Shown here piece by piece: positions 1-7,330 of a stretch of 16,540 bases of DNA; the first letter of the stretch is position 1, and every line of letters begins with the position of its first letter. The stretch comes from Deltaproteobacteria bacterium. GTDB taxonomy: Bacteria > Desulfobacterota > Syntrophia > Syntrophales > UBA2210. The stretch is taken from contig JAFCZZ010000012.1 in NCBI GenBank assembly GCA_019314085.1, positions 2,931 to 19,470 on the forward strand. The letters are read 5' to 3'. Position numbers and translations under genes: made by a program. The notes below the pieces were generated by a model, which worked only from the letters and a program-made list of their open reading frames with translations, ran no database searches and had not been told where the DNA came from.

Positions 1-161
1 TTGCCGGGGTCCTCGCCGCTGAAGATCTCTTTGGTAACGCCTATGAGCGATTCTATCAGATTTTCCTGGTTCGTTACGACCTTTGCCTTCTTTGTAATCC
101 GGAGTGTGTCCAGCAGAACCGCATCGGTGTGTGTTCCCCCAACATCAATCCCTATAATCAT
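1..161 (-). CDS. Hydantoinase/oxoprolinase family protein, N-terminal fragment
   Basis: The gene starts at ATG (complement of 159-161) and runs off the left edge, so only about 53 residues are visible. They begin MIIGIDVGGTHTDAVLLD, the glycine-rich phosphate-binding opening (G-I-D-V-G-G-T-x-T-D) of the actin-like ATPase fold in HyuA / 5-oxoprolinase / acetone carboxylase-type proteins. These ATP-dependent cytoplasmic enzymes usually act on cyclic amides or ketones together with a HyuB-type partner; substrate cannot be told from this fragment. The start is supported by GGAG on the minus strand (167-170), five bases upstream of ATG. It is divergent from the PEP-CTERM gene, the two sharing a 418-base gap. 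The family assignment is good; the exact function is unknown. Confidence 0.8.
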   Translation of the reverse strand, partial: MIIGIDVGGTHTDAVLLDTLRITKKAKVVTNQENLIESLIGVTKEIFSGEDPG

Positions 162-301
162 ATCATCTCCCCGGCACCCTTTTTACCAAGATTGCCTATC
201 ACACGGACCTGCGGCAGTCAATTTATCATTTTTCGGCGTCGTTTTTCAGGCAAAGCTACCGTGGAGACGCCTGGAAACCGCGGGGGTGTGGTCAAAAGAT
301 T

Positions 302-342
302 GATTACGTAATTGTAATCCAAATTACACGCTTTCACGTAAT
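302..342. promoter_or_regulatory. Cluster of GTAAT/ATTAC inverted repeats (candidate activator site)
   Basis: GATTAC (302-307) and GTAATC (314-319) form a perfect dyad with a 6-base spacer. ATTACGTAAT (303-312) is itself a palindrome. Further half-sites lie at 323-327 (ATTAC) and 338-342 (GTAAT), forming a second dyad with a 10-base spacer. Five copies of one 5-mer in about 40 bases suggest a transcription factor site. It lies roughly 120-210 bases upstream of the two sigma-54-type promoters, the usual range for an enhancer-binding activator, but it could equally be an operator of the leftward gene. Confidence 0.4.
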
Positions 343-461
343 CTCCCCGTTTTTGTGGAGAAATATCCCCATTTTTTGCGGTCCGGGTAGGGGCTCCACC
401 GTCATCCCGAATGTCTTCTGTGGCCTTTAACCGTCTGAAACAAATGAGTGTTTATGTCACT

Positions 462-477
462 TGGCATGCGCCCTGCC
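462..477 (+). promoter_or_regulatory. Candidate sigma-54 promoter, distal
   Basis: TGGCATGCGCCCTGCC has the invariant GG (463-464) and GC (475-476) separated by exactly 10 bases. It matches five of six bases of the -24 element TGGCAC and has CTGC for TTGC in the -12 element. A start near 488 would give a leader of about 90 bases to the PEP-CTERM gene. Confidence 0.45.
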
Positions 478-510
478 CGCTCTCTATGGCTGCCCCTCAC
501 TGCTTTCCCA

Positions 511-526
511 TGGCCTGTTTCTTGCC
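511..526 (+). promoter_or_regulatory. Candidate sigma-54 promoter, proximal
   Basis: TGGCCTGTTTCTTGCC has GG at 512-513 and GC at 524-525 with a 10-base spacer, and contains both core tetramers TGGC and TTGC of the sigma-54 consensus. Transcription would begin near 537, about 43 bases before the ATG of the PEP-CTERM gene. It is the better of the two tandem candidates. Confidence 0.5.
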
Positions 527-579
527 CTTTCAGAGGGTGGATAGGCCTGACTCATGCGAACTGAAAAACGAAAGGGAAT

Positions 580-1232
580 ATGAAGAAATTACTTATTGGG
601 ATCATCTTATCGGTGGTTGTTGCCACTAACAGCTGGGCAACATACACGGGAAGCCTTGAGGGGGCCGACACCTTATTCGGGACGGGGAGCTGGAGTACCG
701 GAACCCTGGACTGGAATGTGAGTGTCGACGGCAGTGACATCTGGACCTACGATTACACCTTTACGGTGGAGTCCAAGGATATAAGTCACCTGATTTTTGA
801 GGTGTCGACCACCTTTGACGACAGTAATATTTATGCGGGAACGACCGAAGGGTATGAGCTTGCTGAGTATAGCGGAAGCAGCAAAAGTAATCCCGGTCTC
901 CCCGGTTCGGTATATGGCTTGAAATGGGATCTTGATGTTGATACCACATCCGCATCAGTCACCATTGTCTCGGACAGGGCTCCGATGTGGGGTGATTTCT
1001 ACGCAAAGGGCGGCGTCGAAAGGATAAAAGGGGTTAAAACGAGGCTCTTCGCGTACAATACAAAATTGGAAGTGACACCTTTGCGTCGGCCGGTAACGGC
1101 AACGCCGGGGGGTGGGCGTTGGTACCCAATACCCATACCGGTGCCCCTGTGCCCGAACCTTCCACCATGCTCCTCTTCGGCTTTGGTATGATCGGCCTGG
1201 CAGGGGTAGGCGGGAAGAGGTTGAGAAAGTAA
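580..1232 (+). pseudogene. PEP-CTERM sorting domain protein, interrupted by one frameshift
   Basis: The N-terminus is a clear signal peptide (MKKLLIGIILSVVVATNSWA, cleavage likely after A20), followed by a beta-rich, Ser/Thr/Gly-rich secreted domain. The frame opened at 580 runs to 1191 but becomes proline-rich and unlike the family after about 1062. In the frame one base earlier the sequence reads on sensibly (KIGSDTFASAGNGNAGG) into VPEPS (1149-1163), a hydrophobic stretch and a basic end GGKRLRK, stopping at TAA 1230-1232: a PEP-CTERM signal, which exosortase cleaves and uses for sorting at the envelope. Adding one A to AAAA at 1062-1065 restores a 217-residue protein. It is therefore a sequencing error or a real mutation that removes the anchor. 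AGGG just upstream of ATG (573-576) is closer than usual. Two sigma-54-type promoters precede it, and a sigma-54 activator gene is convergent, 52 bases away. Exosortase is not in the window. Confidence 0.85.
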
Positions 1233-1284
1233 GGCTCGCCACAAGGCAGCAGGCAACCATGCAGTTCGGGAGACCAGGGAAGGC

Positions 1285-2649
1285 TCACCTGTTTTTCAGC
1301 CAGCCGGGGTGGGTGATCCCAAATTTCTTGATCTTGTAATTCAAAGCGCGGGGGCTGATTCCGAGAAGCCTTGCCGCATCTTTTTGAATCCATAAACACT
1401 TCTGCAGTGCATCCAGTATAAGTTTTGTTTCGCCTGTTTCCAGAGGTCTCGAGGAGTCACTCTCTGACGGGGTCCGTGGCAGCCTGCCCATCTCCGGTGT
1501 GAAAATGTTTTCTTTGTGGATTACCGAGCCTTCTTCCAGAATCACGGCCCGTTCAATGGTATTGGCAAGCTGTCGGATATTTCCCGGCCACTCGTATGCC
1601 TTTAACCACTCAATGGTTGAGGGAGAAAATGCGGCGATCTTTTTCTTCACTGTGGTACATGTTTTCTCAAGAAGCAAGGATGCCAGGGGACCGATACACT
1701 CCTTTCGCTCACGAAGGGGGGGAAGCTTTACCGACAAGATGTTGATCCGGTAGTAGAGATCCTCTCTGAACTTGCCCTCGGCCACCTGCTGTTCCAGGTT
1801 TCTGTTCGTGGCGGCAATAACACGAACGTCGGAGCGGATCGTCTGGTTTCCCCCTACCCGCTCAAAGGACTTTTCATCCAGGACCCGAAGCAGCTTGGCC
1901 TGGAGAGACAGGCTGATCTCCCCGATCTCGTCAAGAAAAAGGGTGCCTCCCCGCGCCTGCTCAAACCTTCCGACCCTGAGCTTGTCCGCACCGGTGAATG
2001 CCCCCTTCTCATGGCCGAACAGCTCGCTCTCGAGGAGGGTTTCCGGGATGTTTGCGCAGTTGATGGTGACGAAGGGTCTGCTTCGCCTGTGGCTGTTAAA
2101 ATGGATTGTTCCCGCCAGGAAGCTTTTTCCTGTGCCCGTATCACCCGTCATCAGGATAGTCGAATCCGTCTTTGCAAACTTCTTGAGGGTCTTGATGATC
2201 TCTTTCATGATCGGGCTGAATGCGATGATTCGGTCGAAATCATAGATAACATCCTGCCCGTGCCGCAGATAATCAATCTCATTTTTGAGGCTTGATTTCT
2301 CAAGCGCCTGCTCGACGACGTGCTGTATCTTGACCGCTGAAAATGGTTTGGCGATAAAATCAAAGGCCCCCTCCTTGATCGTTCGCACCACAAGCGAGGC
2401 CTTTTCCGTCGAGCTCATTATAATTACGGGGGTATGGGGCAGGGTCATCCTGATCCAACGGAGCAGGTCAAAAGGATCGGTCTGCTGTAGATGCAAATCA
2501 AGGATAACTACATCGCAATGATGTAATTTTAATTCGTTAAAGACATCCTTTCCGGCTGTCCAGAAGTATAGTTCGTGAGATGTACCGAGAGAGTCCAAGA
2601 GAAATTTCTCCCACTCTCTGTCTGCTTCCGCGATAAAAAGTCTGCTCAT
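1285..2649 (-). CDS. Sigma-54-dependent response regulator (NtrC family)
   Basis: This 454-residue protein has three parts. A receiver domain (about 1-118) carries phospho-acceptor D51, S80 and K101. A sigma-54 interaction AAA+ domain (about 140-375) has Walker A GDTGTGKS (169-176), the GAFTGA loop that contacts sigma-54 (216-221), Walker B GGTLFLDE (234-241) and the YEWPGNIRQL element. A Fis-type helix-turn-helix ends the protein (AARLLGISPRALNYKIKKFG). It should remodel RNA polymerase-sigma-54 after phosphorylation by an unseen histidine kinase. The acidic pocket is odd: E8-A9 replaces the usual pair of acidic residues. I chose ATG 2647-2649 because the open frame upstream to 2697 adds a non-family stretch; AGGA is 11 bases away, so the start is not firm. 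Its position beside a PEP-CTERM gene and a PrsT-like gene suggests a PrsR-like role, but its receiver does not look like typical PrsR. Confidence 0.9.
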   Translation of the reverse strand: MSRLFIAEADREWEKFLLDSLGTSHELYFWTAGKDVFNELKLHHCDVVILDLHLQQTDPFDLLRWIRMTLPHTPVIIMSSTEKASLVVRTIKEGAFDFIAKPFSAVKIQHVVEQALEKSSLKNEIDYLRHGQDVIYDFDRIIAFSPIMKEIIKTLKKFAKTDSTILMTGDTGTGKSFLAGTIHFNSHRRSRPFVTINCANIPETLLESELFGHEKGAFTGADKLRVGRFEQARGGTLFLDEIGEISLSLQAKLLRVLDEKSFERVGGNQTIRSDVRVIAATNRNLEQQVAEGKFREDLYYRINILSVKLPPLRERKECIGPLASLLLEKTCTTVKKKIAAFSPSTIEWLKAYEWPGNIRQLANTIERAVILEEGSVIHKENIFTPEMGRLPRTPSESDSSRPLETGETKLILDALQKCLWIQKDAARLLGISPRALNYKIKKFGITHPGWLKNR

Positions 2650-2701
2650 ATGTAATGGTATCCTAACCCGGACAAGCCGGAACCAAACAAGATACATTTT
2701 T

Positions 2702-2724
2702 ATCCCGACGGTACCCGTCGGGAT
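2702..2724. repeat. Perfect hairpin, 10-bp stem
   Basis: ATCCCGACGG (2702-2711), loop TAC, CCGTCGGGAT (2715-2724). On the minus strand it falls in the leader of the sigma-54 response regulator and is followed by A residues, so it does not look like an intrinsic terminator of the upstream TPR lipoprotein gene. It may be a dispersed palindromic element or an mRNA-stabilising structure. Confidence 0.6.
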
Positions 2725-2753
2725 TGTCTTTAATTCTTTTGCCTCTTTTACCT

Positions 2754-2778
2754 GTCTGCGTGCAACGCACAGGCAGAC
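2754..2778. repeat. Imperfect hairpin with 2-base bulge
   Basis: GTCTGC+GTGC (2754-2763), loop AAC, GCAC (2767-2770), bulge AG, GCAGAC (2773-2778). It is flanked by TTTT on the left and AAAAA on the right, which could extend the pairing. With the first and third hairpins it fills the gap between the TPR lipoprotein and the response regulator. It looks like a palindromic intergenic repeat rather than a terminator. Confidence 0.55.
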
Positions 2779-2804
2779 AAAAACTTTACAACTAAGGGAC
2801 TACT

Positions 2805-2830
2805 CCGGAAGAGATCCAATCTCTTCCCGG
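2805..2830. repeat. Hairpin with 7-bp core stem
   Basis: GGAAGAG (2807-2813), loop ATCCAAT, CTCTTCC (2821-2827). CC/GG pairing beyond a single bulged C extends it. It is about 76 bases downstream of the stop of the TPR lipoprotein gene (read on the minus strand) and has no following T-run, so a terminator role is unproven. Confidence 0.45.
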
Positions 2831-2905
2831 TTACCGTAAGACAAAACAATCTTTTATTACAGGTAGTTCAATCTGTTTGTGATGCCATGGTGAACGCCTT
2901 TGGTC

Positions 2906-5308
2906 TTAACCCTTCTTCTCCATCTCCTCAATCATCCTCGTTACCTCGGCCGCCTCTTCCTTTCCCAGACCCAGCTTGATGGCCTCCCGGAAGGCCTCCC
3001 TGGCCTTTGGGAAATCCTGCTGCTGATAGTAAACCAACCCGAGATGGTAGCGGAATACAGGGTGACTGGCGACGAGCCCGATGGCCTCAAGAAACTGGTT
3101 CTTGGCCATAAGCGGGGAACCGCTTTTGAGATAGACCCACCCTAGAGTATCAGCGACATCCGCGTTCCGAGGCATGAGCTTTTTGGCACTCATGGCCAGT
3201 GTCAGGGCACGGTCCAGGTTCTGGTTCATGTCGGCATACAGATATGCCAGGTCATTTGCTGCCGGGCCGTACGATTCATTGACCTTGAGAAGATTTTCAT
3301 AGGAATTGATTGCCTTGCCGGTCTCTCCCCTCTTTTGGTAAAGATAGGCCATCCTCATGTAGGCCCGGAAATTCTGTGGATTCAGTTTTATAATCCTTTG
3401 GTACATCTCCAGTGCGGTATCGTAATTTCGCTCGGCCATGGAGACTGTGGCCATCATCGTCAGGGGAAGATCCGATTCGGGATACTCGGCAATCAGATCC
3501 GATAGAAGCCCCTTGGCCGTTTCATACTCCTTCTGGCTCAAGAGAACGGTAGCCTTTATCAGCGATACCCGCAGGTCCTTCGGCTTTCGTGTGAGATAAT
3601 CATCACACAGCTCTATGGCCCCCCGATACTGTTTCCGTTCAACATAGATCTTTGCCATTTCCTGAAGGGGTCTGGCAGGGTCGGGGTAGGTCTCCAGAAT
3701 TTCACCAAACCCTTTCAGTGCCTCGTCCAGTTTCCCCTGTACACGGTAAACCCCTGCCAGCTGAAATCGAATAAACGGGAGGTCCGGATTTTTCTTCAGG
3801 ATGGACCGGTAGTCAGATATGGCATCGTCATAATTTTTCGATTGCAGATTGGCTACCGCCCGAAGGACCATGGCCTGGTGGTTGTCAGGTTCTTTCTTTA
3901 ATACCTTACCGAGTTCTTCCAGCGCCAATGACGTTTTCCCAGTCTTCAGATAGATATATGAGAGGGTCAGGCGCATCCGCAGAGAGGTAGGATCCTTTTC
4001 AAGGGCCTGCAGGACCTCCGACAGAGAAATTTCATACTGCTGATCATCCAAAAACGTCAGACCGTAATAGTAGTGTCCCTCTGCCGATTTGGGATCCAGA
4101 ACACGGGCCACGGAAAACTCCTCCCTGGCCTCGGAAACCTTACCCTTCTTCCTCAGTAAGATTCCGCGGAGGATATGGCCTTTGGCGTATTCCGGCTTTT
4201 CTTTCAGTATACTCTCAATATGTTTCAAGGCCTGATCATCGCGCCTTTCGGCCAGAAGCAGTTCGGCAATCTTGGATTTCACCGGCAGTAGCTTCGGCCA
4301 TTTCTCGATGATTTTTTCATAGGCCTCTATGGCCTGGGGATACTGCTTCAAAACAACATAGTAATCTGCCAAGAGGATCGAGTTTCTCTGATCCTCCGGG
4401 GAGATGGCTATGGCATCCTTAAAGCTCTGGATGGCGGCCGTATGGTCTTTCTGTCGGTGCTGAACGATGGCCAGAGCCTGAAACAATGTTGGATCTTTCA
4501 GTCCTTTCCCTGTGGCCTCCTTCAGCAACACCTCCGGAGCCTGCAATTGGTTCCTGCGCAGGTAGAAGCGTGCGAGAGCCAGGTAAGAAGCCGGTTTGTT
4601 TGGAAAATCGCGTTTGATGTCAAGCAGAGTGGCTTCGGCCAGATCATGCAGTCGTGTCCCCTCGTAAAACTGAGCGAGAGAGAGCCGGGGGGATATATCT
4701 TCAGGGTTGATCGCCGCCGCTGCTTCCATCATCTTCCGTGCTTCCCTCGGCTGCCTCTCCAGGAGGAGAACACGGGCCATGTTTATCTTGGCACTGGAAC
4801 TGTCGGGATAGGTTGCTACCGCTTCCGACAACACCTTTTTTGCATCGGCCACCTTTCCCGTGTTGAGCAGTGCGGTGCCCAGAAAAAGCAGGGTCTCGAG
4901 ATCCGGTCCGACACCTTCGATCAATTGATTATAGAGTGGAATTGCCCGGGAATAGGCGCGATTTTGGAAGTAGAGCAAGGCCAGGGTCCTTTTTGCCTCG
5001 CTCAGGTCAGGGTTATACTTGATGGCGAGCTTCAGCTCGCTCTCCGCCAGATGTGGCCGTTTCGATCCTATGTAGAGAGATCCAAGCTGGTAATGGGCCT
5101 GTGCATGATAGGAATTTTTCTGTACCGCGTTTCTAAAATGGATTATAGCGGCGTCGGTTTTTTGTTCCTCTATGGCTTTCAGACCTGACTGGTAATAACT
5201 TTCAGCCTTTTCCTCATCGTTTTCGAACAGAGAACAACCCATTCCCAGGAATACAGAAGAGAGGATAAGAAAGGGTATCAGGCCTCTCAAGAATTTTGTT
5301 CTTTTCAC
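2906..5308 (-). CDS. TPR-repeat lipoprotein, PrsT-like (PEP-CTERM system)
   Basis: This is an 800-residue protein made almost entirely of tetratricopeptide repeats, about twenty helix-pair units of roughly 34 residues after an N-terminal lipoprotein signal (KRTKF basic start, hydrophobic core, lipid-accepting C25 in LGMGC; the -3 position is Gly rather than Leu, so the lipobox is not ideal). Such TPR lipoproteins sit at the envelope as scaffolds. The N-terminus (AESYYQSGLKAIEEQKTDAA, then IIHFRNAVQKN) resembles PrsT of exosortase/PEP-CTERM gene clusters, and a PEP-CTERM gene lies nearby. I chose GTG 5306-5308 because GGAGGT (complement of 5318-5323) is nine bases upstream; a GTG at 5332 would add eight residues, lacks such a site, and would bury the ribosome-binding site inside the gene. 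A strong sigma-70-type promoter lies at 5375-5403. Being a TPR lipoprotein is near certain; the PrsT assignment is moderate. Confidence 0.85.
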   Translation of the reverse strand: MKRTKFLRGLIPFLILSSVFLGMGCSLFENDEEKAESYYQSGLKAIEEQKTDAAIIHFRNAVQKNSYHAQAHYQLGSLYIGSKRPHLAESELKLAIKYNPDLSEAKRTLALLYFQNRAYSRAIPLYNQLIEGVGPDLETLLFLGTALLNTGKVADAKKVLSEAVATYPDSSSAKINMARVLLLERQPREARKMMEAAAAINPEDISPRLSLAQFYEGTRLHDLAEATLLDIKRDFPNKPASYLALARFYLRRNQLQAPEVLLKEATGKGLKDPTLFQALAIVQHRQKDHTAAIQSFKDAIAISPEDQRNSILLADYYVVLKQYPQAIEAYEKIIEKWPKLLPVKSKIAELLLAERRDDQALKHIESILKEKPEYAKGHILRGILLRKKGKVSEAREEFSVARVLDPKSAEGHYYYGLTFLDDQQYEISLSEVLQALEKDPTSLRMRLTLSYIYLKTGKTSLALEELGKVLKKEPDNHQAMVLRAVANLQSKNYDDAISDYRSILKKNPDLPFIRFQLAGVYRVQGKLDEALKGFGEILETYPDPARPLQEMAKIYVERKQYRGAIELCDDYLTRKPKDLRVSLIKATVLLSQKEYETAKGLLSDLIAEYPESDLPLTMMATVSMAERNYDTALEMYQRIIKLNPQNFRAYMRMAYLYQKRGETGKAINSYENLLKVNESYGPAANDLAYLYADMNQNLDRALTLAMSAKKLMPRNADVADTLGWVYLKSGSPLMAKNQFLEAIGLVASHPVFRYHLGLVYYQQQDFPKAREAFREAIKLGLGKEEAAEVTRMIEEMEKKG

Positions 5309-5330
5309 TATTACCGTACCTCCATTCACC

Positions 5331-5352
5331 ACAATTGGTGTAACATAATTGT
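5331..5352. promoter_or_regulatory. Inverted repeat in TPR-lipoprotein leader (possible operator)
   Basis: ACAATT (5331-5336) and AATTGT (5347-5352) form a perfect 6-bp dyad with a 10-base spacer. It lies between the predicted transcription start (near 5368 on the minus strand) and the start codon of the TPR lipoprotein, a position suited to a repressor. Short arms keep confidence low. Confidence 0.25.
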
Positions 5353-5374
5353 CAGCAATTCAACACTGCGCAAT

Positions 5375-5403
5375 ATTTTACTATGAAATCAATGGGTTGT
5401 CAA
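5375..5403 (-). promoter_or_regulatory. Sigma-70-type promoter of the TPR lipoprotein gene
   Basis: On the minus strand TTGACA (complement of 5398-5403), a 17-base spacer and TAAAAT (complement of 5375-5380) match the housekeeping consensus at 6/6 and 5/6. This gives a leader of roughly 60 bases. It implies constitutive housekeeping transcription of this gene, unlike the sigma-54-type promoters before the PEP-CTERM gene. Confidence 0.65.
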
Positions 5404-5448
5404 TGAAATAACCAGGATTTACTGGAAAACGGCAAACTGTTTTTAAAT

Positions 5449-5467
5449 CTGAAACCTTCAGTTTCAG
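5449..5467 (-). terminator. Stem-loop over the stop codon of the diguanylate cyclase gene
   Basis: CTGAAAC and GTTTCAG pair (7 bp, 5-base loop). On the minus strand the structure starts at the TGA stop of the cyclase and is followed by ATTTAAAAA, with only three consecutive T. It may be a weak terminator or a 3'-end stabilising structure that separates this gene from the next minus-strand promoter. Confidence 0.35.
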
Positions 5468-7149
5468 TCGATGCGATTTGTCTCTTCCTGCTGTGTTATT
5501 TCCGGATCTTCTTCGGTCGGCGGAGTCTTCTCACGCATGCGTGGATTGTACTGTTTGCAACCGTTGCGTCCCCCTTCTTTCACACTGTACATGGCTATAT
5601 CGGCGTTCTTCATGAGGGTATCGGTTTCCTCACCATCATCAGGATAGATGGCAAATCCGATACTGGTGGTTGTGGAAAGCTCTCTTGTGTCTACAAAGAA
5701 AGGTTTTGTGAAGGCGCCCAGTATCTTCAGACCGATCCCGTGCGCGTCATCCACCCTCTCTAACTCCGGGAGCAGTATCAGGAATTCATCCCCCCCCATC
5801 CTGGCGATGGAGTCGCTCTTGCGCAGGAACTCCGGGAGACGTCTGCCGATAATCTTCAACACCTCGTCCCCCACGGTATGCCCCCACGAATCGTTGATCT
5901 CCTTGAAATTGTCCAGATCAAGCAGCATGACGGCCAGCTTTTTGCCGCTCCGCTGTGCGCGAACCAGCTCAAGGGACAACCGATCATTAAAGAGTGCCCG
6001 GTTGGGGAGTCCGGTGAGCGGATCATGGGTAGCCAGATGTGAAAGTCTCTCTTCCAGCCTCTTGCTCTCGGTCACATCTATTGAGGTTATAATAGCCCCT
6101 TCGGGGAAAGGAGATATCTTTATGTAGAGGAATCTGTCACCGTAATGGGCATCGGGAAATTCTTTTGATACCCCCGATTCGATGCATTCCATCAGCCCGG
6201 CGTACATATTATGTTTGTGTTTTCCCTCATAATCCCTATACATAACATCCCCGGGACGGGGGAGCCGGCCGCCCGATTTTATCTTTTCGTGATTATATCC
6301 CGTTATGGCGGCCCTTTTGTCTACTATGATCGTCTCAATGGGGTTGTTCTCGAAGAGGGTTCGATATCGCTCCTCGCTCTTGCGCAGTGTCTCTTCGGTA
6401 AGCTTCCGCTTGGTAACGTCCCTGGCGAGCCCGCGGAATCCCACGGGTTTGCCTGACGGATCTTTCATAAGGGATGCGGATAACTCAAGGGTCTTTCTGG
6501 TTCCATCCAGCCGGACAATCTCGTAGCCTATCAGGTTTGCGGGTTCCCCGGTTCGATATATCTCGTTGAATGTCTTATATATCTTATTCGCTGTTTCGGG
6601 TTCGACGCGCTGCAGGTTACTCAGCCCCAGCAGTTCATTCTGTGGCAGGCCCGTTATCCTGCACAGGGCGTTATTGAAGAATGTGAAATTCCCGGCGAGA
6701 TCGACCTCAAAATACGCCTCCTCGATGCTCTCCAGGATGGTGCGATACTTTTCCTCGCTTACCCTCAGTGCCCCCTCCATCCGTTGCCGGTAGAGGGCCA
6801 TTTCTATGGTAACGCGGAGTTCCCTGTCTTCAAAGGGCTTGACGATAAAACCAAAGGGGTTTGTCGCCTTTATCTCTTCCATCTTGTCTTCGGCGATATT
6901 GGCGGAGACATATACGATCGGCAGGTTACATTGGGCATGAATCTGCCTGGCGGCCTCTATGCCGTCGATGCTCCCTTCCAGCACTATGTCCATCAGTATC
7001 AGATCAGGGCGCAGTTCCAATGCCTTTCTGACGGCCTCCTCTCCTGAAGAGGCAAAGGCGGCAACCTCATATCCCATGCCGTGCAATCTGTGCTGAATAT
7101 CTGTGGCGATAAGACGTTCATCCTCCACAACGAGGATCTGCTTTTTCAT
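5464..7149 (-). CDS. Response regulator diguanylate cyclase (REC-PAS-PAS-GGDEF)
   Basis: The 561-residue cytoplasmic protein starts with a receiver domain (1-120; acidic pair E9-D10, phospho-acceptor D54, S82, K104). A PAS domain (about 131-255) and a second, more divergent PAS-like domain (about 262-375) follow, then GGDEF (about 385-535). The active-site loop GGDEF is intact at 452-456, and RKSD five residues earlier is a canonical product-inhibition I-site (RxxD), so an active, feedback-controlled cyclase making cyclic di-GMP from GTP is expected. The tail after about 535 is acidic and probably disordered. The start is set by GAGGTG (complement of 7158-7163) eight bases before ATG. The first PAS domain is closely similar to one in the HD-GYP protein at 9105-10526. 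No histidine kinase is adjacent, so its input partner is unknown. Confidence 0.93.
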   Translation of the reverse strand: MKKQILVVEDERLIATDIQHRLHGMGYEVAAFASSGEEAVRKALELRPDLILMDIVLEGSIDGIEAARQIHAQCNLPIVYVSANIAEDKMEEIKATNPFGFIVKPFEDRELRVTIEMALYRQRMEGALRVSEEKYRTILESIEEAYFEVDLAGNFTFFNNALCRITGLPQNELLGLSNLQRVEPETANKIYKTFNEIYRTGEPANLIGYEIVRLDGTRKTLELSASLMKDPSGKPVGFRGLARDVTKRKLTEETLRKSEERYRTLFENNPIETIIVDKRAAITGYNHEKIKSGGRLPRPGDVMYRDYEGKHKHNMYAGLMECIESGVSKEFPDAHYGDRFLYIKISPFPEGAIITSIDVTESKRLEERLSHLATHDPLTGLPNRALFNDRLSLELVRAQRSGKKLAVMLLDLDNFKEINDSWGHTVGDEVLKIIGRRLPEFLRKSDSIARMGGDEFLILLPELERVDDAHGIGLKILGAFTKPFFVDTRELSTTTSIGFAIYPDDGEETDTLMKNADIAMYSVKEGGRNGCKQYNPRMREKTPPTEEDPEITQQEETNRID

Positions 7150-7186
7150 GCGAACACCACCTCACATACCGTATCAGCTGTCATAC

Positions 7187-7214
7187 AATATATCATATCT
7201 CGCTGTATCATCAA
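7187..7214 (-). promoter_or_regulatory. Candidate sigma-70 promoter of the diguanylate cyclase gene
   Basis: On the minus strand TTGATG (complement of 7209-7214), a 16-base spacer and TATATT (complement of 7187-7192). This gives a leader of about 30 bases with the ribosome-binding site GAGGTG. The -10 is good and the -35 moderate. Confidence 0.4.
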
Positions 7215-7267
7215 GAATAATCTCGATGTCGCAGTTTGCTAAAGGCCTTTGTAATTCTGATACAGCA

Positions 7268-7295
7268 GCCCCTGTTATCTTCGACGATCAGGGGC
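7268..7295. other. GC-rich stem-loop between divergent promoters
   Basis: GCCCCTG (7268-7274) pairs with CAGGGGC (7289-7295) across a 14-base loop that can itself close as ATC/GAT. It lies between the cyclase and the binding-protein promoters, with no T-run. It also overlaps nothing coding. Nearby, GCTGTATCA (7202-7210) and TGATACAGC (7258-7266) form a 9-bp inverted repeat. These could be regulator sites, but nothing ties them to a factor. Confidence 0.3.
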
Positions 7296-7330
7296 CGCCG
7301 TCCCTCCCCGGGTGAGCGGGCACTCATTTC

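Larger units (their letters stand above)
162..579. other. 418-base intergenic region between divergent genes
   Basis: No credible gene is visible: short open frames here have no family-like sequence. The region holds the ribosome-binding site of the leftward hydantoinase-type gene, a dense cluster of GTAAT/ATTAC half-sites (302-342) and two sigma-54-type promoters (462-477 and 511-526) reading toward the PEP-CTERM gene. No convincing sigma-70 promoter for the leftward gene was found; the best candidate (TTGACT with a poor -10) is too weak to list. Confidence 0.6.

Noticed and set aside
200..235. Possible sigma-70 promoter for the leftward hydantoinase-type gene (TTGACT on the minus strand)
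   Set aside because: The -10 at the right spacing (TAGGCA) matches too poorly to support a feature.
1..303. Plus-strand open frame of 100 codons at the left edge
   Set aside because: It is the antisense of the hydantoinase-type gene, has no ribosome-binding site in view and no family-like sequence.
411..629. Plus-strand 72-codon frame before the PEP-CTERM gene
   Set aside because: It overlaps both sigma-54-type promoters and the start of the PEP-CTERM gene in another frame; composition is not protein-like.
4442..5188. Long plus-strand frame (248 codons) inside the TPR lipoprotein gene
   Set aside because: It lies fully antisense to a convincing TPR protein and has low-complexity, non-family sequence; a shadow frame.
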